Shown piece after piece: positions 12,373 through 24,237 of a DNA stretch of 64,000 bases (its first letter is position 1; the number at the start of each line of letters is the position of its first letter). The stretch covers positions 421,273 to 485,272 of the forward strand of contig NMRA01000205.1 in the NCBI GenBank assembly GCA_002633005.1, in the 5' to 3' direction. The notes under the pieces were generated by a model, which was given only the letters and a program-made list of their open reading frames with translations, did not search any database and was not told where the DNA came from. The stretch is from Phoronis australis. Its lineage: Eukaryota > Phoronida > Phoronidae. The translations under genes and the position numbers were made by a program.

Positions 12373-13874
12373 CATACATGGGTGCGTGTTGCAATCTTCT
12401 CAGTCTCTGCGTCTGTTGTTGTATCCGGTAAACCATCTTACGGGATCTTAACGAAATTTGGTAGATGTCATATGAAGCTGGCGACTGGTTTAGACTGATC
12501 TGACTACTTCTGTTTCACCTAGTGGTAATTTAATTTTTCTACGTTTTTGCTTCTGTATAGGTTTCTGTTAAGGAGACTCTTGAGGTTTTCTTCTTTTTTG
12601 CGTGGATGCAACGTATTCTGCACCACCCATTAACCATTTTTATTTAATGCATTTGTTTTTGTTGTCTGCCTCTGTATCAAAATTGGTAGATGTTCCTGCT
12701 GACTAGAGCTCGACTGACACAGATTTTCGGACAGATCAGACTATTGTGGCAATTCTGTTGGCATTTTTTACATCTATGGGTGTCGCTTCTAATCTCCCAG
12801 CGTTGTTTTCCAATGTTTGGTGGTAAATGCAGTTAAAAGTACAGTATAAGCACACCAGTTGGTACCTCAAAATTTGCTAAGTAAACTTAGTTTGGAACAT
12901 GTTATTAGAAATTGCCGATTGGGTGCAAACGAAACTTTCAGATACTCTGATTTAAACAATGCTCTCCACAACACTATGAAAGGGCTTAAAATCACCAATT
13001 TCATATCAAAAACACCAAGAAACAACCCCAACAGTCGATCACTTTTTGACCATATGTTAATTAGCAAATCTCTAGTTGTAAGCATTTATTGGTCGATACA
13101 TACTGGGTAAACTCGGGACAGCCAATCACAGCATTGGTCATCTTCCATTGTGTTTAGTGGGAAAAGTCGGATATTGCTGCTGGTATTTTGTGGCTTATGG
13201 TAAATATAATAAAGAATGGTGAGGTGTCAGGAATGTGATGGTTGTGATAACTCAATATTTGACCACGCTGTGGCTCTTCACTTTCCATGGGACATCATAG
13301 GAGCGCAGATATGGCACAAAGTTTGTACAAGAAACTCTCCCTGTTGGTGGACACCTCTCACTGGCGCTGGGTACGTTCACAGGTCACACTCATGTCCTCG
13401 GAGCAAAGAAACTCATATGAAGTTGCTTTTCTTCTATTTTCTCTTTTTTGGAATCTTGAATTCATGGCTGTGATATGTAGTGCTATTAAGGAAGGTTAAA
13501 TGATACTGACAATGTAGTCCCATGTTAAAACAAAGTAAATGGTGCTTTTTAGCACTTTAAGGCTTGTGCGTAAAATGTCTCTTGTTATGAGATGCTCTCA
13601 AGTTATAACTTTTGCGTTTTTCATGAAAAAATGAAAAGTTGCATACAAAAAATTGCTTTGAAAGATTTTTATTGTTTTTGAAATGTCATCTGTTGTTTTG
13701 CTTTGAACATGGGACTTTCTTGTTTACTACAAAGAAATGGTCATTTGTCCCAGTCAGTGGTAGATTAATCCATGATTAAGTACCAAACACTTTGTACTTT
13801 CAGACAACGTAGGCCTTCACCAAACTCATTTTTATTAGTTTTGTACATGTTTGAGCAACTGTAATGTAGGGACT
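12373..13874. other. Intergenic, nothing recognised
   Basis: Several open frames of 70-85 codons exist, but none has recognisable domain content or convincing splice sites. Confidence 0.35.
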
Positions 13875-13985
13875 CAGTGGCGGGTTTAAGATGGGCTATG
13901 TCCCCCCTAAAATTCTCTCGGATTCCATTTGGCAATTCGGGGATGCAAATGTCTGACGGGCAAAATCCTGGNGGATCCGCCACTG
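13875..13985. mobile_element. MITE, CAGTGGCGGATC family, copy 3
   Basis: A 111-bp element starting CAGTGGCGGGTTTAAG and ending GGATCCGCCACTG. The exact 5-bp duplication GGACT is at 13870-13874 and 13986-13990. It contains GATTCCATTTGGCAATTCGG, shared with the copy at 7700. One unresolved base (N) is at 13972. Confidence 0.8.
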
Positions 13986-14311
13986 GGACTTTTTTTTAAT
14001 GTTTATTACGAAATCTTCAGAATGATTTGCTGCTGAGGTTAATCACAACTCCGTTATATCGATTGCATGGGTGGGTCAACATGGATTTTATAAGAATTAT
14101 GTTTATTAAGCATTATTTACATTTGACACTCCTCATTGGATGCAATGGCGTTAGAAATGTAACATCACTTAATATTAGTTTTAAATGTTATCCATGAGGA
14201 ATTTAAAAATCTATTTTAGCTTTTAATTTTAAGAAATAGTTAGGATTGGTTCAAGTCTGAAGTCGAAGGGAGGTAAGCAATGGAAATTGTCTCGTTATGA
14301 ACACAATTTTT

Positions 14312-14317
14312 TTTATT
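14312..14317 (-). promoter_or_regulatory. Candidate poly(A) signal of the Ly6 gene
   Basis: AATAAA on the minus strand, about 175 bases after the stop of the Ly6-domain gene. Confidence 0.4.
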
Positions 14318-14491
14318 AAACATGCTGTTCAAGTGAATAAATATATGTCAAAATCGAACAAAAGCACCTGCATACCTGCATTTAAATGTTAAAATCACTT
14401 GGGAATAGTATTAAAAATGATGAGCCTGGCATGGAAGCTTGACAATCACTTTTCCACCTTAAGTTTCTCACCCAATGCTTTCCTCAGTATT

Positions 14492-17400
14492 TTAATGAGC
14501 TTTCATTACGAAATTCTCAAAACAACGCATAGTTAATAGAAATATTGGAAGGAGATGCTTGGATCCTGTAATAGTCGACCCAGCACTGGTGTCTTTTGCC
14601 TTTTGTGTAGTTATTTCGGGAGCCTGCGTAGTTGTTGGAGGGTGGCGATTTTCACACTGGGGACAGTTGCAGTAGTCTTCAACGCAACATGTCATATCCA
14701 GGGTCCAAGGCTCGTCTTCGGTGGACTCAGGTGGGGTACATCCGCACATGCGCTCTTGTATTACCAAGCCGGTCTTGGGGTACTTTTTGATGTAATGCTG
14801 AAAAGGAAAAGTTGACGAGCGTTCGTGGTGTTTTAACAGGACAGTGATCGCGAGGAACATGGCTCAGAAATGCATTTTAGACTCAAGTAGTCCTGTTTCT
14901 GTCAAAAGCATCTTGATTAGTTAATGTTTTTGTAAATGCCTACGTACGCGTCGAATGATGCTAACTTAAATGACTGATAACTTTTATAATGCGGCATAGT
15001 TTCCATGACTTTCAGCTTAGGGACATTATCGGCGAGGAAAAGTCGTTTTCTGAGACCAACCTTAGCGTGGAAGTAGAACCAGAAAGCCCCGCGGTCGCAG
15101 CTGAACGCGCTGATGATGGAGCCAAATACACTCCATAACTGTGGCGTGTTTAACCCAGCGGGTAAAGTCGTCTGCTTTTTTGATTTCAGCAAATGTCTTG
15201 CCGACAACGGTGAGGATTGGCCGCGATTTGTTAACATCACAAAAACAACTGGTGTTATACAGCTCTTACTTTCTAAAACCGCTCTGAGGTGGTGACGTGT
15301 TACAACTATTATTAAAATCTTGGTCTGTCTATTCTCCGGCCATCGTCAAGTTTTCCTGTGTTCTTAGAAGAACGAGCACGGACACGTCGTGGCAATGTAA
15401 ATAGACAAGAGGTCGGTGTAAATAGACCAAGAGATTTTAATAATAGTTGACTGCTTTGGTCAGTAACTTCTTAGAACTGTGGTACATGCCTAAAGTTCTA
15501 ATCATGACTTCAAGGTGCCTATCCAAAAATAATCCCCAAAAATGTTTTCTTTCGATTGTAAAACCGATAATTTCGCTTTAAAGTTAGGTTTGCTATGAAA
15601 TGGTGGTATTAAACGTGGAATGTTCCTCTTACGACGTTTGCAAAAGTGAGCAGAATCTATACGCCTCCGTTAGTCCAGCCTGTTGCAAGGGGGACAGGCG
15701 TCTACACTGTTGTAAACTGAAAGCCCTTCGTCATGATGTCCCTAAACATTTCGTGGTAATAATGAGAACTGCAATTATGATAATGAATGATAATTACCCC
15801 GCAACCTCCTGAGGTACACCTCGTGTAGGGTAACTGCGTTCCGTTTGAGCAATCGTGAAATTCCGTTGGTCCCATCGTAGTCGTGAAGTTCCCGGTATTA
15901 TTGAGTGGTTGGAGAGTAGTCATCATTAAATGCTTGTTGTCTACAGAGCACTGGTAACACATGATGGCGGATCCATGGCAATATACTGTGGGAAAGAAAT
16001 AACCAAGTTCATCAAGGGCCCGTTTTATCCAAGTCGTATAAGTCCAGTCTTAGATAAGACGGTCGTATCTTCATTTTTTAATTTACATGCAGTTCGTTAA
16101 CGTGGCTAACGAAGGCGGTCGTTAAGTCTGAATACTGTACGGGTATGAAAACTTACCCAACTTTAAGTCATAAGTACCAACGAGGAGTCGCGTTCGCTAA
16201 CGCTGCGACTGGGGGCGTACAACCGTGAACCGGTCCCCTGAAATTCCTGTGCCGTCATGTTGCTTTCTCCATGATCGGCTGTTAGCAATAGTTGGCCTAA
16301 TGGGTGAACGTTACGCACGTAAATTACCTTGGTAACTTAATTCTTGTTAGAGGCGTAAAGTAATTATTTTCGGCGTAAAGTAACTATTTGCGGCGTAAAG
16401 TAAATTTTTACGCCGCATGAATTACTTTACACCGTAATAAGTAATAATTACTTTACGCAGGGATGTAGATGACCGACGTGAAGTAATTATTACTTTACGG
16501 TGTAAAGTAATCGTGCGGCGTTAACAGTTATTTTACGCCGCAAATAATTACTTTTACTCCTCTGACCCGAATTAACTTACCCGCGTAATTTACGTATGTA
16601 ACATTCATTTGGGCAACGGTAGTTAGCAGCCTGTGTCGTTGACCACGTCCTAGTCACGATTTGTTGTTATGAGAGGAACTGACGCTTGAGGCAGTAATTA
16701 TGCCTTACGTAATCAAAGCATAGAAGCCCAAATTGTTGCCTATGTATTAATGACGCATGTTGTTCGAGCATATTATCGTATTGTACGAGTATCGTTATGA
16801 AAATGGGCAGTGAGGACTGAGCCGGGTTTCCATTTTCTGATATCCGTTTTGGGAGCTGCCCCCATTTTATAACACATTTTAAAGCAGTTTCTCAAAGTTA
16901 TGTTCGACTATTTCAGTAGAACAGGTCGTCATGGTAGGAGAACCTACAGTTTGACTAGGGTAGTTTCGTGTCTTACGCAAAAATCTCACTGAAAAAGGGC
17001 TTCGTTTGTAATTCATATCGATATCTCACAAAGTCTTGCGTGTTCACCTCTACCGAACGCACGCCTGAGTCACGAAAAATAGTATGCGCGCAAGCTTTGT
17101 TTGCGACTTCGTCTTTTGTTTCGGAACTCACTAAAAGAGATCGAAGGGCTTGGTAGTTTGCTAGAAAAGTCTACGCCTGCAATCCAAGCCGTACTGTTTG
17201 GCTTAAGTCTAAGATTCGTCTCAACTTCCACTTTTAAACTTCCACACCCGGTGAGTCAGTCAAGCTTAAGACAAAACTTAAGTCAAGAACTTAAGTCAAA
17301 CTTAAAGTCTCTTTCTTGGAGTAGACTTGAGGTAGATTTACGTTCTATCTTAAAATTGGCTGAAATTAAGATTTGTCTTATCTATGTCAGTTTTCTTGGA

Positions 17401-20400
17401 ACGGGACCCTGGCTGCTTGCAGTGCCGACTATAGCTGGATGCACTGATCATGTGCCTATTCTACGAGGCCTGTTCCGAACGACGCCACGCGTCAAGTGAA
17501 AGATATAGCAGGCTGCCATTGCAATCATGCAATGCATGATCATATCTCGAGAAAACTTGTGTGGTTTCGCCAAACTTGATTGCAAGAAACTAGCCTTACG
17601 GAACGGAAGCTTGAATAATTCCTCAAACTGTCGGACCAATGACAATTGCTTATTATAAATGGAGGGTGTTTTTGCCTTCGGTGAAAATGCACTAAATTTT
17701 ATTTAGAACCTTTCCTTGCTATAAGCCCGTGGTTTTTTCAGGAGTAGTGTTTAAAATCCTGATACAAGAACGAACACACTACAAGTGTATGTTTTCCTAT
17801 TGAAGGACGGCATGTTGTGTCCGAGGAAAGACGCTCGGTGCACCAACAACGTTGAGTGAAACCAACATGGTTCCTGGCTTGAAATGGTATTCCTTGCAGT
17901 CCACTAAGATGGTGCTTCATCGGTGTAGGAAACCCAAGTGGTGTTGCAAGTTGGTAACGTCAGAATTAGATTCATATGACAAGTTTCCGTCGGCTTGGGG
18001 AAATGGAACTCGCGTTTTTGAATCAGAATCATAATCAGAAATGTTAATTATACGTAAGCCTTGGCCTCATGATACAGTTTATAACTTCACATTGATAAAA
18101 TTTCAGCTCTCAGCACTGTTGCTTTTGAAATATATAGCGCCAGAGTTTTTATTTCACGAAGATTACGCCTTTGAAATAATATAAATACTCTGGCATCGTC
18201 TGTAATATTCGTCAGCAGACTTCTGCGCACATCACCAAGGACAGGGCAGTGACACTTAAAATGAATCTCGTTTTCAATTTGACCTGTACTGCATATTCCA
18301 CAAATTGTCTCATCCGTGGTTAGACCTGCGTGCCGCCCGGTTTCAATGTAAAGCTTGTGCACTGAACACCTAAAACGAACGCTTATTTCCCTTAAGAGGG
18401 GTCTTATAAGTACGGGTATTTTCCACTTGGGCTTCCGTTATTAGTGCCAATTTTGTACGTAGAAGTCAATTAATCTAGATCTCTGGCGAAATTCGGAAAC
18501 TGAAGGAATAAATCTATGTCATCCGGTCGCATAAAAATTAGTGCTACCGTTTCTTTACCCCAGTTCTGATGCATGCGTCACATTTCACGATGAAGCTAAA
18601 TCAAACAGGGTGTGCCGAGCCACATGCAACATCGAAAAGGATCCCTGAATTAATTACCAAGCGAAGAGGTAGGCCTAGTATATGTGAGAGCAGCGCAAAC
18701 ACTGTCGTTTCGAGGACCGGGGGTGCTTCCATAGGGGTTGATATAGGGACTGTCTTGCCTCTTGGCCCTTTCAGCTATTATTTCGGGTGGCCGGTTATGT
18801 GGTGTCAATTCAAGTGAGCAATTTGGCAAAACGCGGAATCGGTATTAGTTGGAACTCGTGCCGCTTCCCAGGTATCACCTCAGGTGGGTCCGGTGCCTGA
18901 TTCGGAGTTGAAGTATGGGTGGGTAATTTGTATTTGCGGGGACCGGGAGAAAGCTATCCTGGAATTGGCTTTATGAAGAGGATTTTCGGGATCGTCACTT
19001 TGTATTATGACAAACTTTTGTACGCACGGCCATCGGGGTTTCTGTTTCGATGTAACATCCTGCATCGTCTCCAGTGACAGCAACATACTGTATAACAAGT
19101 TTTACCCACCTAATTCAACAAAACACAAGGTGGTACTCTTCTTGGAGGCATAGCATACGTATTTTACAGGCTTATGTCAGGCTTAACAGATAAGGATTTG
19201 TCTTCCTCGGAGATAGATCTGATTTCAGAGAAAACGTGGCAAACTAGCAAAATGTGATATTTGTCATCGATGACAATTCCACGACAAAATACGCACACCT
19301 TACATTACACGATAAACAACGGACAGTTTCTACTGATAGTTTGTGGTTAGCACAGCGAAGACCTGTAAAACTTTGCGCAAATTTGGAAGACAATCAATTT
19401 CCGAATTCAAATACTACCCCAAAGTTTTTATAATGGTATGACTTAGAATTAGAATCAACATCGGACTGTCATCTTTTCAAAGCGCTGCGAGAAAATATTT
19501 ATAAATGACTCTTGGCATGCAACTCCTTGGTTCAACCAAACGCCAGAGAAATCATGCATTGACAGAGCTTGTCCACTATTGTGCAAAGTACATCTTTCTT
19601 TTTGCATCCTGCTTGTAATGTCGTGACCATCCCTTGTATAAGGTTCTTGTGGCATACTCATAATTTCAAACTTAGAACTCTGGGAGTTAATGGTTTAAGC
19701 CAGGCGTATTTACGAATGCAACCAAGTATTTGTATTATCCCAACTAAACATTAATTGCGCGAGTCTGGACCTGTGATTTTGGAGACTCGGCAACCCCTCC
19801 GGAAAACATTCAGGCAGCTGCTGATCTTAAAAGCAAACTGACGGTTAACTCGTTCGTTTGTGCCATGTTATTTGACTTTCATTGGTTCTAGCTAAAACTA
19901 ACACCTGGCTCTTCTGATCCCGTTTGTGATTGAAATTAAGTTATGGACATGTAGCTCGTATTGACAAGTCTGCATATTGATCCAAACATCTACATAATTA
20001 TAGTGAAGGCATATATTTTTGATAGAAAGACTGAAGAATTTGATTTTTGGCTTTTTAAGAATCTGTCATTAAGTGGATCACGTGACCATGTCTTTTTAGT
20101 TTTAGGTAAAGTTTTGCCTAAACGAAAGGTACATTGGTATCAATAACATGATCAATTTGTATTTGAAGTAAATGCTTAACACTATCGTTTTGTTTCTTTC
20201 GTGAATGTCATAAAAGTTCATTTTTAATAGCCCCTCACGCAAAAGTGGAACATATCAAAAACAATTCTTATGGCGTTTAGAGAACAATCATGCATAAAGC
20301 ATAGTATAGTTTTATATAAATCCGATCAGCCATTTCTGAGATATGACGTTCCGAAGTTAGCCATATGACGTTCCGAAGTTAGCCATATTTGAGGGTCCTG

Positions 20401-21415
20401 CATAATCTTGGTGGCGCTGGCTGATGCGCGAAGTACGGTTGAGCATGCTCGGGGGGCTCGCACAAATGGAGGCTCCCTACAACTGAAATGTGCCCCTTTG
20501 TCAAACATATAGTCGAGTACTCCCAAAGTCCATGTAGTGTACGGTTGTCGTTTATTTCCCCCAACCCGTGCATACCTTCTATTGTCCTATATTTTATTCC
20601 CAAGGTTAGTTCACGCGGCGATTGACCTCGATGTATAGTGTGGGCTCTGTAAGATATGACTGAGGACCGATTCAGGACACCTGTCCTTTTGTCGCTTGAT
20701 GACCCGCAGCCCAGTGAAGAACGAGGTCTGTGCGTTTTACACCACGTGAGCCGTATGCTCTTGCCTTGTGCTAAATTAATTCCCGCAATTGCACACGTAG
20801 AAGCTAAAGGTTGTAGGAGTCAAAGCCATTGATAACAAAACACCTAAGCACAGTTAGCAATGTGATATTATAAACCATACCAGGCACGTACCTTCAGTCA
20901 GCCTCTCGTCATAGAAAGAAAATATTATAGTATAATAACGTCGAGCTTTTGTAATATACCAGGAAGAGTTATAGACTATAGATACATATATCTATGTCTA
21001 CTAAACACAGCCGGGTGACCAGTCACCCATAAGCTTCTTAGGGCTGAGACTGTTTAGTAGGCCTAACAAGAAGCTCAATAATGACAGCGAAAGTGAGGCA
21101 GAGAATTATTATACATGACGTTTTGATTTACAAAGCTTATTGATAACTACTTATCGAACTTCAGCTAAAATGCCAGTGTTTTGATTGAACATTTATACAA
21201 ATTAGGCGAGTGCGTTTTCCAAGAAAAAAGTTCTGTGAGTATCCGTTAGGCGGAATAAAGTGCTCATCACTCAAAAGACAAAGTTTGAAAGTGTTGGTAT
21301 AACACGATTCCTGGGAACATTTCTACGAAATCGGTATCGATAAAGGTCTACCAAAAGACATACCAGTTAAACAGCTAAGCAGTAAGCTGACAGCAACAAA
21401 TTTCCCTTTCGACAT
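14492..21415 (-). CDS. Ly6/uPAR three-finger domain protein, probably GPI-anchored
   Basis: Three coding exons on the minus strand: 21415-21364, 15985-15798 and 14797-14492 (stop TAA), phases 1 and 0, giving 181 residues. Exon 1 encodes a signal peptide (MSKGKFVAVSLLLSCLT, completed as VYCHGSA by exon 2). The mature part opens with MCYQC at 26-30, has further cysteines at HDCSN, TRC and GGC, then MCGC at 97-100, and closes with TCCVEDYCN at 116-124, the CCxxDxCN hallmark of Ly6/three-finger domains. N-glycosylation sites include NNTG, NFT and SNGT. A Thr-rich stalk follows (about 131-155), then a hydrophobic tail with LLPIFLLTM, suggesting a GPI signal, although the last residues are less hydrophobic than usual. 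The specific family member and ligand cannot be named. The exon 2 donor was chosen as GGG|GTAATT because only that keeps phase. Confidence 0.82.
14798..15797. other. Intron 2 of the Ly6 gene
   Basis: No repeat with clear ends and no extra exon recognised. Open frames in 14917-15295 have no support. Confidence 0.45.
16277..16631. mobile_element. Foldback element with GGCGTAAAGTAA sub-repeats
   Basis: A 355-bp imperfect palindrome. The left arm starts GGCTGTTAGC and the right arm ends GTTAGCAGCC. Both arms contain ACGTAAATTAC, then a variable spacer, then arrays of GGCGTAAAGTAATTATT in one direction on the left and its complement on the right. There are about eight copies of the core in total. 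It lies in intron 1 of the Ly6 gene and encodes nothing. It is a foldback/long-TIR MITE by structure; the superfamily is unknown because no target duplication was found. Confidence 0.7.
18087..18415 (-). pseudogene. Non-LTR retrotransposon ORF fragment (C-terminal end)
   Basis: One open frame ends at 18087 and carries RFRCSVHKLYIETGRH, then ETICGIC, then NEIHFKCHCPV. The HKLxIETGRH, CxxC and HFxxxCP arrangement is typical of the region after the reverse transcriptase domain in many animal LINE ORF2 proteins. Only about 110 residues remain and no reverse transcriptase core precedes them, so this is a dead 3' fragment inside intron 1 of the Ly6 gene. The LINE clade was not assigned. Confidence 0.65.
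18416..20340. other. Ly6 gene intron 1, central part
   Basis: No exon recognised. Codon-like open frames up to 82 codons are present but without domain content. Confidence 0.35.
20341..20384. repeat. 22-bp direct duplication
   Basis: The unit ATATGACGTTCCGAAGTTAG plus CC occurs twice in perfect tandem. Confidence 0.85.
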
Positions 21416-21453
21416 CTTGTTGACCTCGTCACTGCTCGGGAGCAGTTCCGTTG

Positions 21454-21461
21454 TTTATATA
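21454..21461 (-). promoter_or_regulatory. TATA box of the Ly6 gene
   Basis: TATATAAA on the minus strand, 39 bases upstream of the proposed ATG at 21415. A start site 25-30 bases downstream would leave a very short 5' leader of roughly 10-20 bases, if no upstream exon exists. Confidence 0.5.
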
Positions 21462-21575
21462 TCGAGTGGAAGATAGTCTTCTTGGTTTTACGATTAACTT
21501 ATAGATGGCGCTAATGCCAGGCACGATTGAGAAAGAGCTGCAGGCGGGCAACTCGCGTGTCTGCAAATAATTATA

Positions 21576-22348
21576 CCGCTTATGGATCACTAGGGCGTTG
21601 TTTAATTCAAATCCAGACCAACGCAATACCTTTGTAAGAGCGAAAATGACTAATGCAATAGGCTAGACGGCGATGAAAACCCTGTGCAAAGTTCACTCGA
21701 AGAGATCCGCTCTGGTATAGCCAAAAATTTCGTCTCAAATGGTTTTGGTTTTTAGTCTGCCCCTAATACTATTGAGTTGTACTTGATATTTTTAGTGACT
21801 TTTAGCCTGGTGTGGTAAAGCAGGCTAAGCTTGATTTTAGACAAAAGAAACTACTGGCTCATGCTTCGACCGCCACATATAGGCGACGCACCCTGGCCGG
21901 GCGCCGCTTATGGATCACTAGGGCGTTGTTTAATTCAAATCCAGACCAACGCAATACCTTTGTAAGAGCGAAAATGACTAATGCAATAAGCTAGACGGCG
22001 ATGAAAACCCTGTGCAAAGTCCACTCGAAGAGATCCGCTCTGGTATAGCCAAAAATTTCGTCTCAAATGGTTTTGGTTTTTAGTCTGCCCCTAATACTAT
22101 TGAGTTGTACTTGATATTTTTAGTGACTTTTAGCCTGGTGTGGTAAAGCAGGCTAAGCTTGATTTTAGACAAAAGAAACTACTGGCTCATGCTTCGACCG
22201 CCACATATAGGCGACGCACCCTGGCCGGGCGCCGCTTATGGATCACTAGGGCGTTGTTTAATTCAAATCCAGACCAACGCAATACCTTTGTAAGAGCGAA
22301 AATGACTAATGCAATAAGCTAGACGGCGATGAAAACCCTGTGCAAAGT
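21576..22348. repeat. 328-bp tandem repeat array running into a gap
   Basis: About 2.4 copies with a period of exactly 328 bp: CCGCTTATGGATCACTAGGG occurs at 21576, 21904 and 22232. Copies are almost identical; the differences seen are AATAGG against AATAAG and GTTCAC against GTCCAC. The array starts abruptly at 21576, about 115 bp upstream of the Ly6 TATA box, and is cut off by the assembly gap at 22349. I could not match it to 5S rRNA or to a spliceosomal RNA (U1, U2, U4, U5, U6). The repeated 60-residue open frames inside it are therefore not accepted as genes. Confidence 0.9.
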
Positions 22349-22385
22349 NNNNNNNNNNNNNNNNNNNNNNNNNNNNNNNNNNNNN
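22349..22385. other. Assembly gap
   Basis: 37 Ns, bounded by the 328-bp tandem array on the left and a run of C on the right. The true length of the array is unknown. Confidence 0.99.
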
Positions 22386-23320
22386 TCGCCCCCCCCCCCC
22401 CCCCCGGCCGTGGCACTTTTTTCAATGGCTCTGGCGCCCGTGGTTTATGGGCACTGCATCACACGGGGGGCTGGGGTGCTGTAGCCCCCCACTTTTTTCA
22501 GTGCTGCGCCGCCCATGCGTCCAGCGAGACCCGCCGGCTATCTTGTCCACGATTCGGAGTACCGCTAGAACTGCCAAACAACGATTGACCACATTCCGCT
22601 GGGCAGTCCGCTCACTAATACGTAGGCGATAAAAGGCAATTTACTAGAGATCGAGTGATCAGTCCAAGAAAATGTCATACCTAATTAACGTACGTCTGAG
22701 AATGGTCACATGTGGAGGTAAACAGATCGGATGTAATTGTAACACAGTCTGTAGTCCAGGCCGGCTGCTCCGTGCCCGCCGGGTGCGTGAAACAGTCCGC
22801 CAACAATAGGAGTCAACTAAGGTCCCTAAATCAGATTTCATCGTTCTTTACTCACAAATTCAGTGCTTTTCTATCATTTTACCTTTATTATGAGCTTCGC
22901 TTTGACTAATGGGATTTTCTAAAAGTATATCAAAAATGTGACCCCTTAATTCAATGAACATAAATTATGGGAACATGAACTTGAAAAGATCCCTACATAT
23001 TTTCAATAACATTGAGAATCCAACGTAGAATTCACTCTCGCTTTGTATCAAAGTAAAAAATTGACTTAGTAATGACACTAAAACAGCATTCAGTGTTTCG
23101 ACCCAGCCGGTCCACAAGTACGCAGGGGCCTTGGTTGAGTCCCGGATATTATGGGACTGTCTCATGCATCGGGCCCCGTGGCGCCCAAAGTCGACTGCAG
23201 GTCATTGCCAAGACGCGATGTGATGCGAACGGTTTTTATTCGCAGTTAGACCGGCATCTCTGTGCACATGCTTAGCATAGATGAACGAGGAACCAATATC
23301 TGAACCAGGCACACAAGTAC
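22386..23320. other. GC-rich region after the gap
   Basis: Contains a poly-C run and two related blocks ending CACTTTTTTCA (near 22414 and 22490). On the minus strand 22816-22706 reads open for 36 codons and ends in TGA, with motifs such as GGLFHAPGGHGAAGLDY. It could join in phase to the orphan exon at 24863-25012, but its acceptor is poor. Confidence 0.3.
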
Positions 23321-24237
23321 GTTTAGAGTGCCTTAGTGCCCAACCAGTCGCTCAGGGTGTGGCCTCTGGGGACCTCAAACATTCAAGGTAACACAAAAAT
23401 CAAGTCCAAAGGCTTCAGTACATGCCACTGATATATATGTATCACCAATGGATTGTTTTTTAAAACGTGAGCCAGATTCCACTGCGGTTACCATAAACAA
23501 CATGAAATCCACGTGATTCATCCCCCCTAGAATCACTCAATGGTCTATGGCACATCATGTGAAATACCCTCTGGCGGACCAACCAGAAATCGTTGAAATT
23601 TTACCCAAGGGATGCTGTTGAAAATGTGATTTAGACTAGATATTCGAAGCACCGGCGAATATTGATTTAAAGTGACTAAGCGCACCACAGTGAGCACAGA
23701 ATGGACCATTACACATAAAATGCCTTCTCAAAGTGACGGTCAGAAACCCAAAAAGACCTCAAAAACAAAACAGCTGAAACATGCCTGTCGCTGATCATCC
23801 AATCCCCTATGATATATAGCAGACAAAATACTCTCTGGGTTGGGCCTACCAGAAATCGTCAAAAATGTTGCCCACGAAATGCTGTTGAAAGCGGGAGTAA
23901 TGATTGAAGAACCTACCAAAACTAATTTAAAGTAAACCGATTGACTTATGACACAAAGTTGCCTTTTGGAAAGGCTCCGCCGGAATCCTAAACAGTCTCA
24001 CCCGCACCAGGCGAAAATTAGCTAGTTCAAACATTCGAGGAAAAAAATAATTCTACAGGATTCAAACACTAGTATTATTAAGTGACGACATGGTCATTTG
24101 GAGCCGAGAAAATGCAACATCTGTTTGAATGATTTTATTTAATCAAATCCAAAAAAACACAAATTTTGATTTTAGCCAATTGATCGAGGTCACGTTGTCC
24201 GTTGGCCTAATTTAAAGTGACTTAGTGAGACTCCGAT
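23320..24237. repeat. Degenerate tandem repeat, roughly 260-345 bp spacing
   Basis: Related phrases recur: TTTAAAGTGACTAAGCGC (about 23668), TTTAAAGTAAACCGATTGAC (about 23928) and TTTAAAGTGACTTAGTGAG (about 24211). CCAGAAATCGTTGAAA and CCAGAAATCGTCAAAA, each followed by ATGCTGTTGAAA, occur in the first two units. This is an old diverged satellite-like block with no coding content. Confidence 0.5.

Noticed and set aside
12225-12498. Overlapping plus-strand frames of 68-74 codons
   Set aside because: Produced by the MITE at 12108-12366 and its flank; not conserved in the second copy at 35231.
21812-22322. Two identical 60-codon open frames
   Set aside because: They are the same stretch of the 328-bp tandem repeat; no protein signature.
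22500-22660. Minus-strand stretch with RISERTAQRN, considered as a transposase helix-turn-helix
   Set aside because: The match is short and sits in GC-rich repeat sequence; too weak to call.
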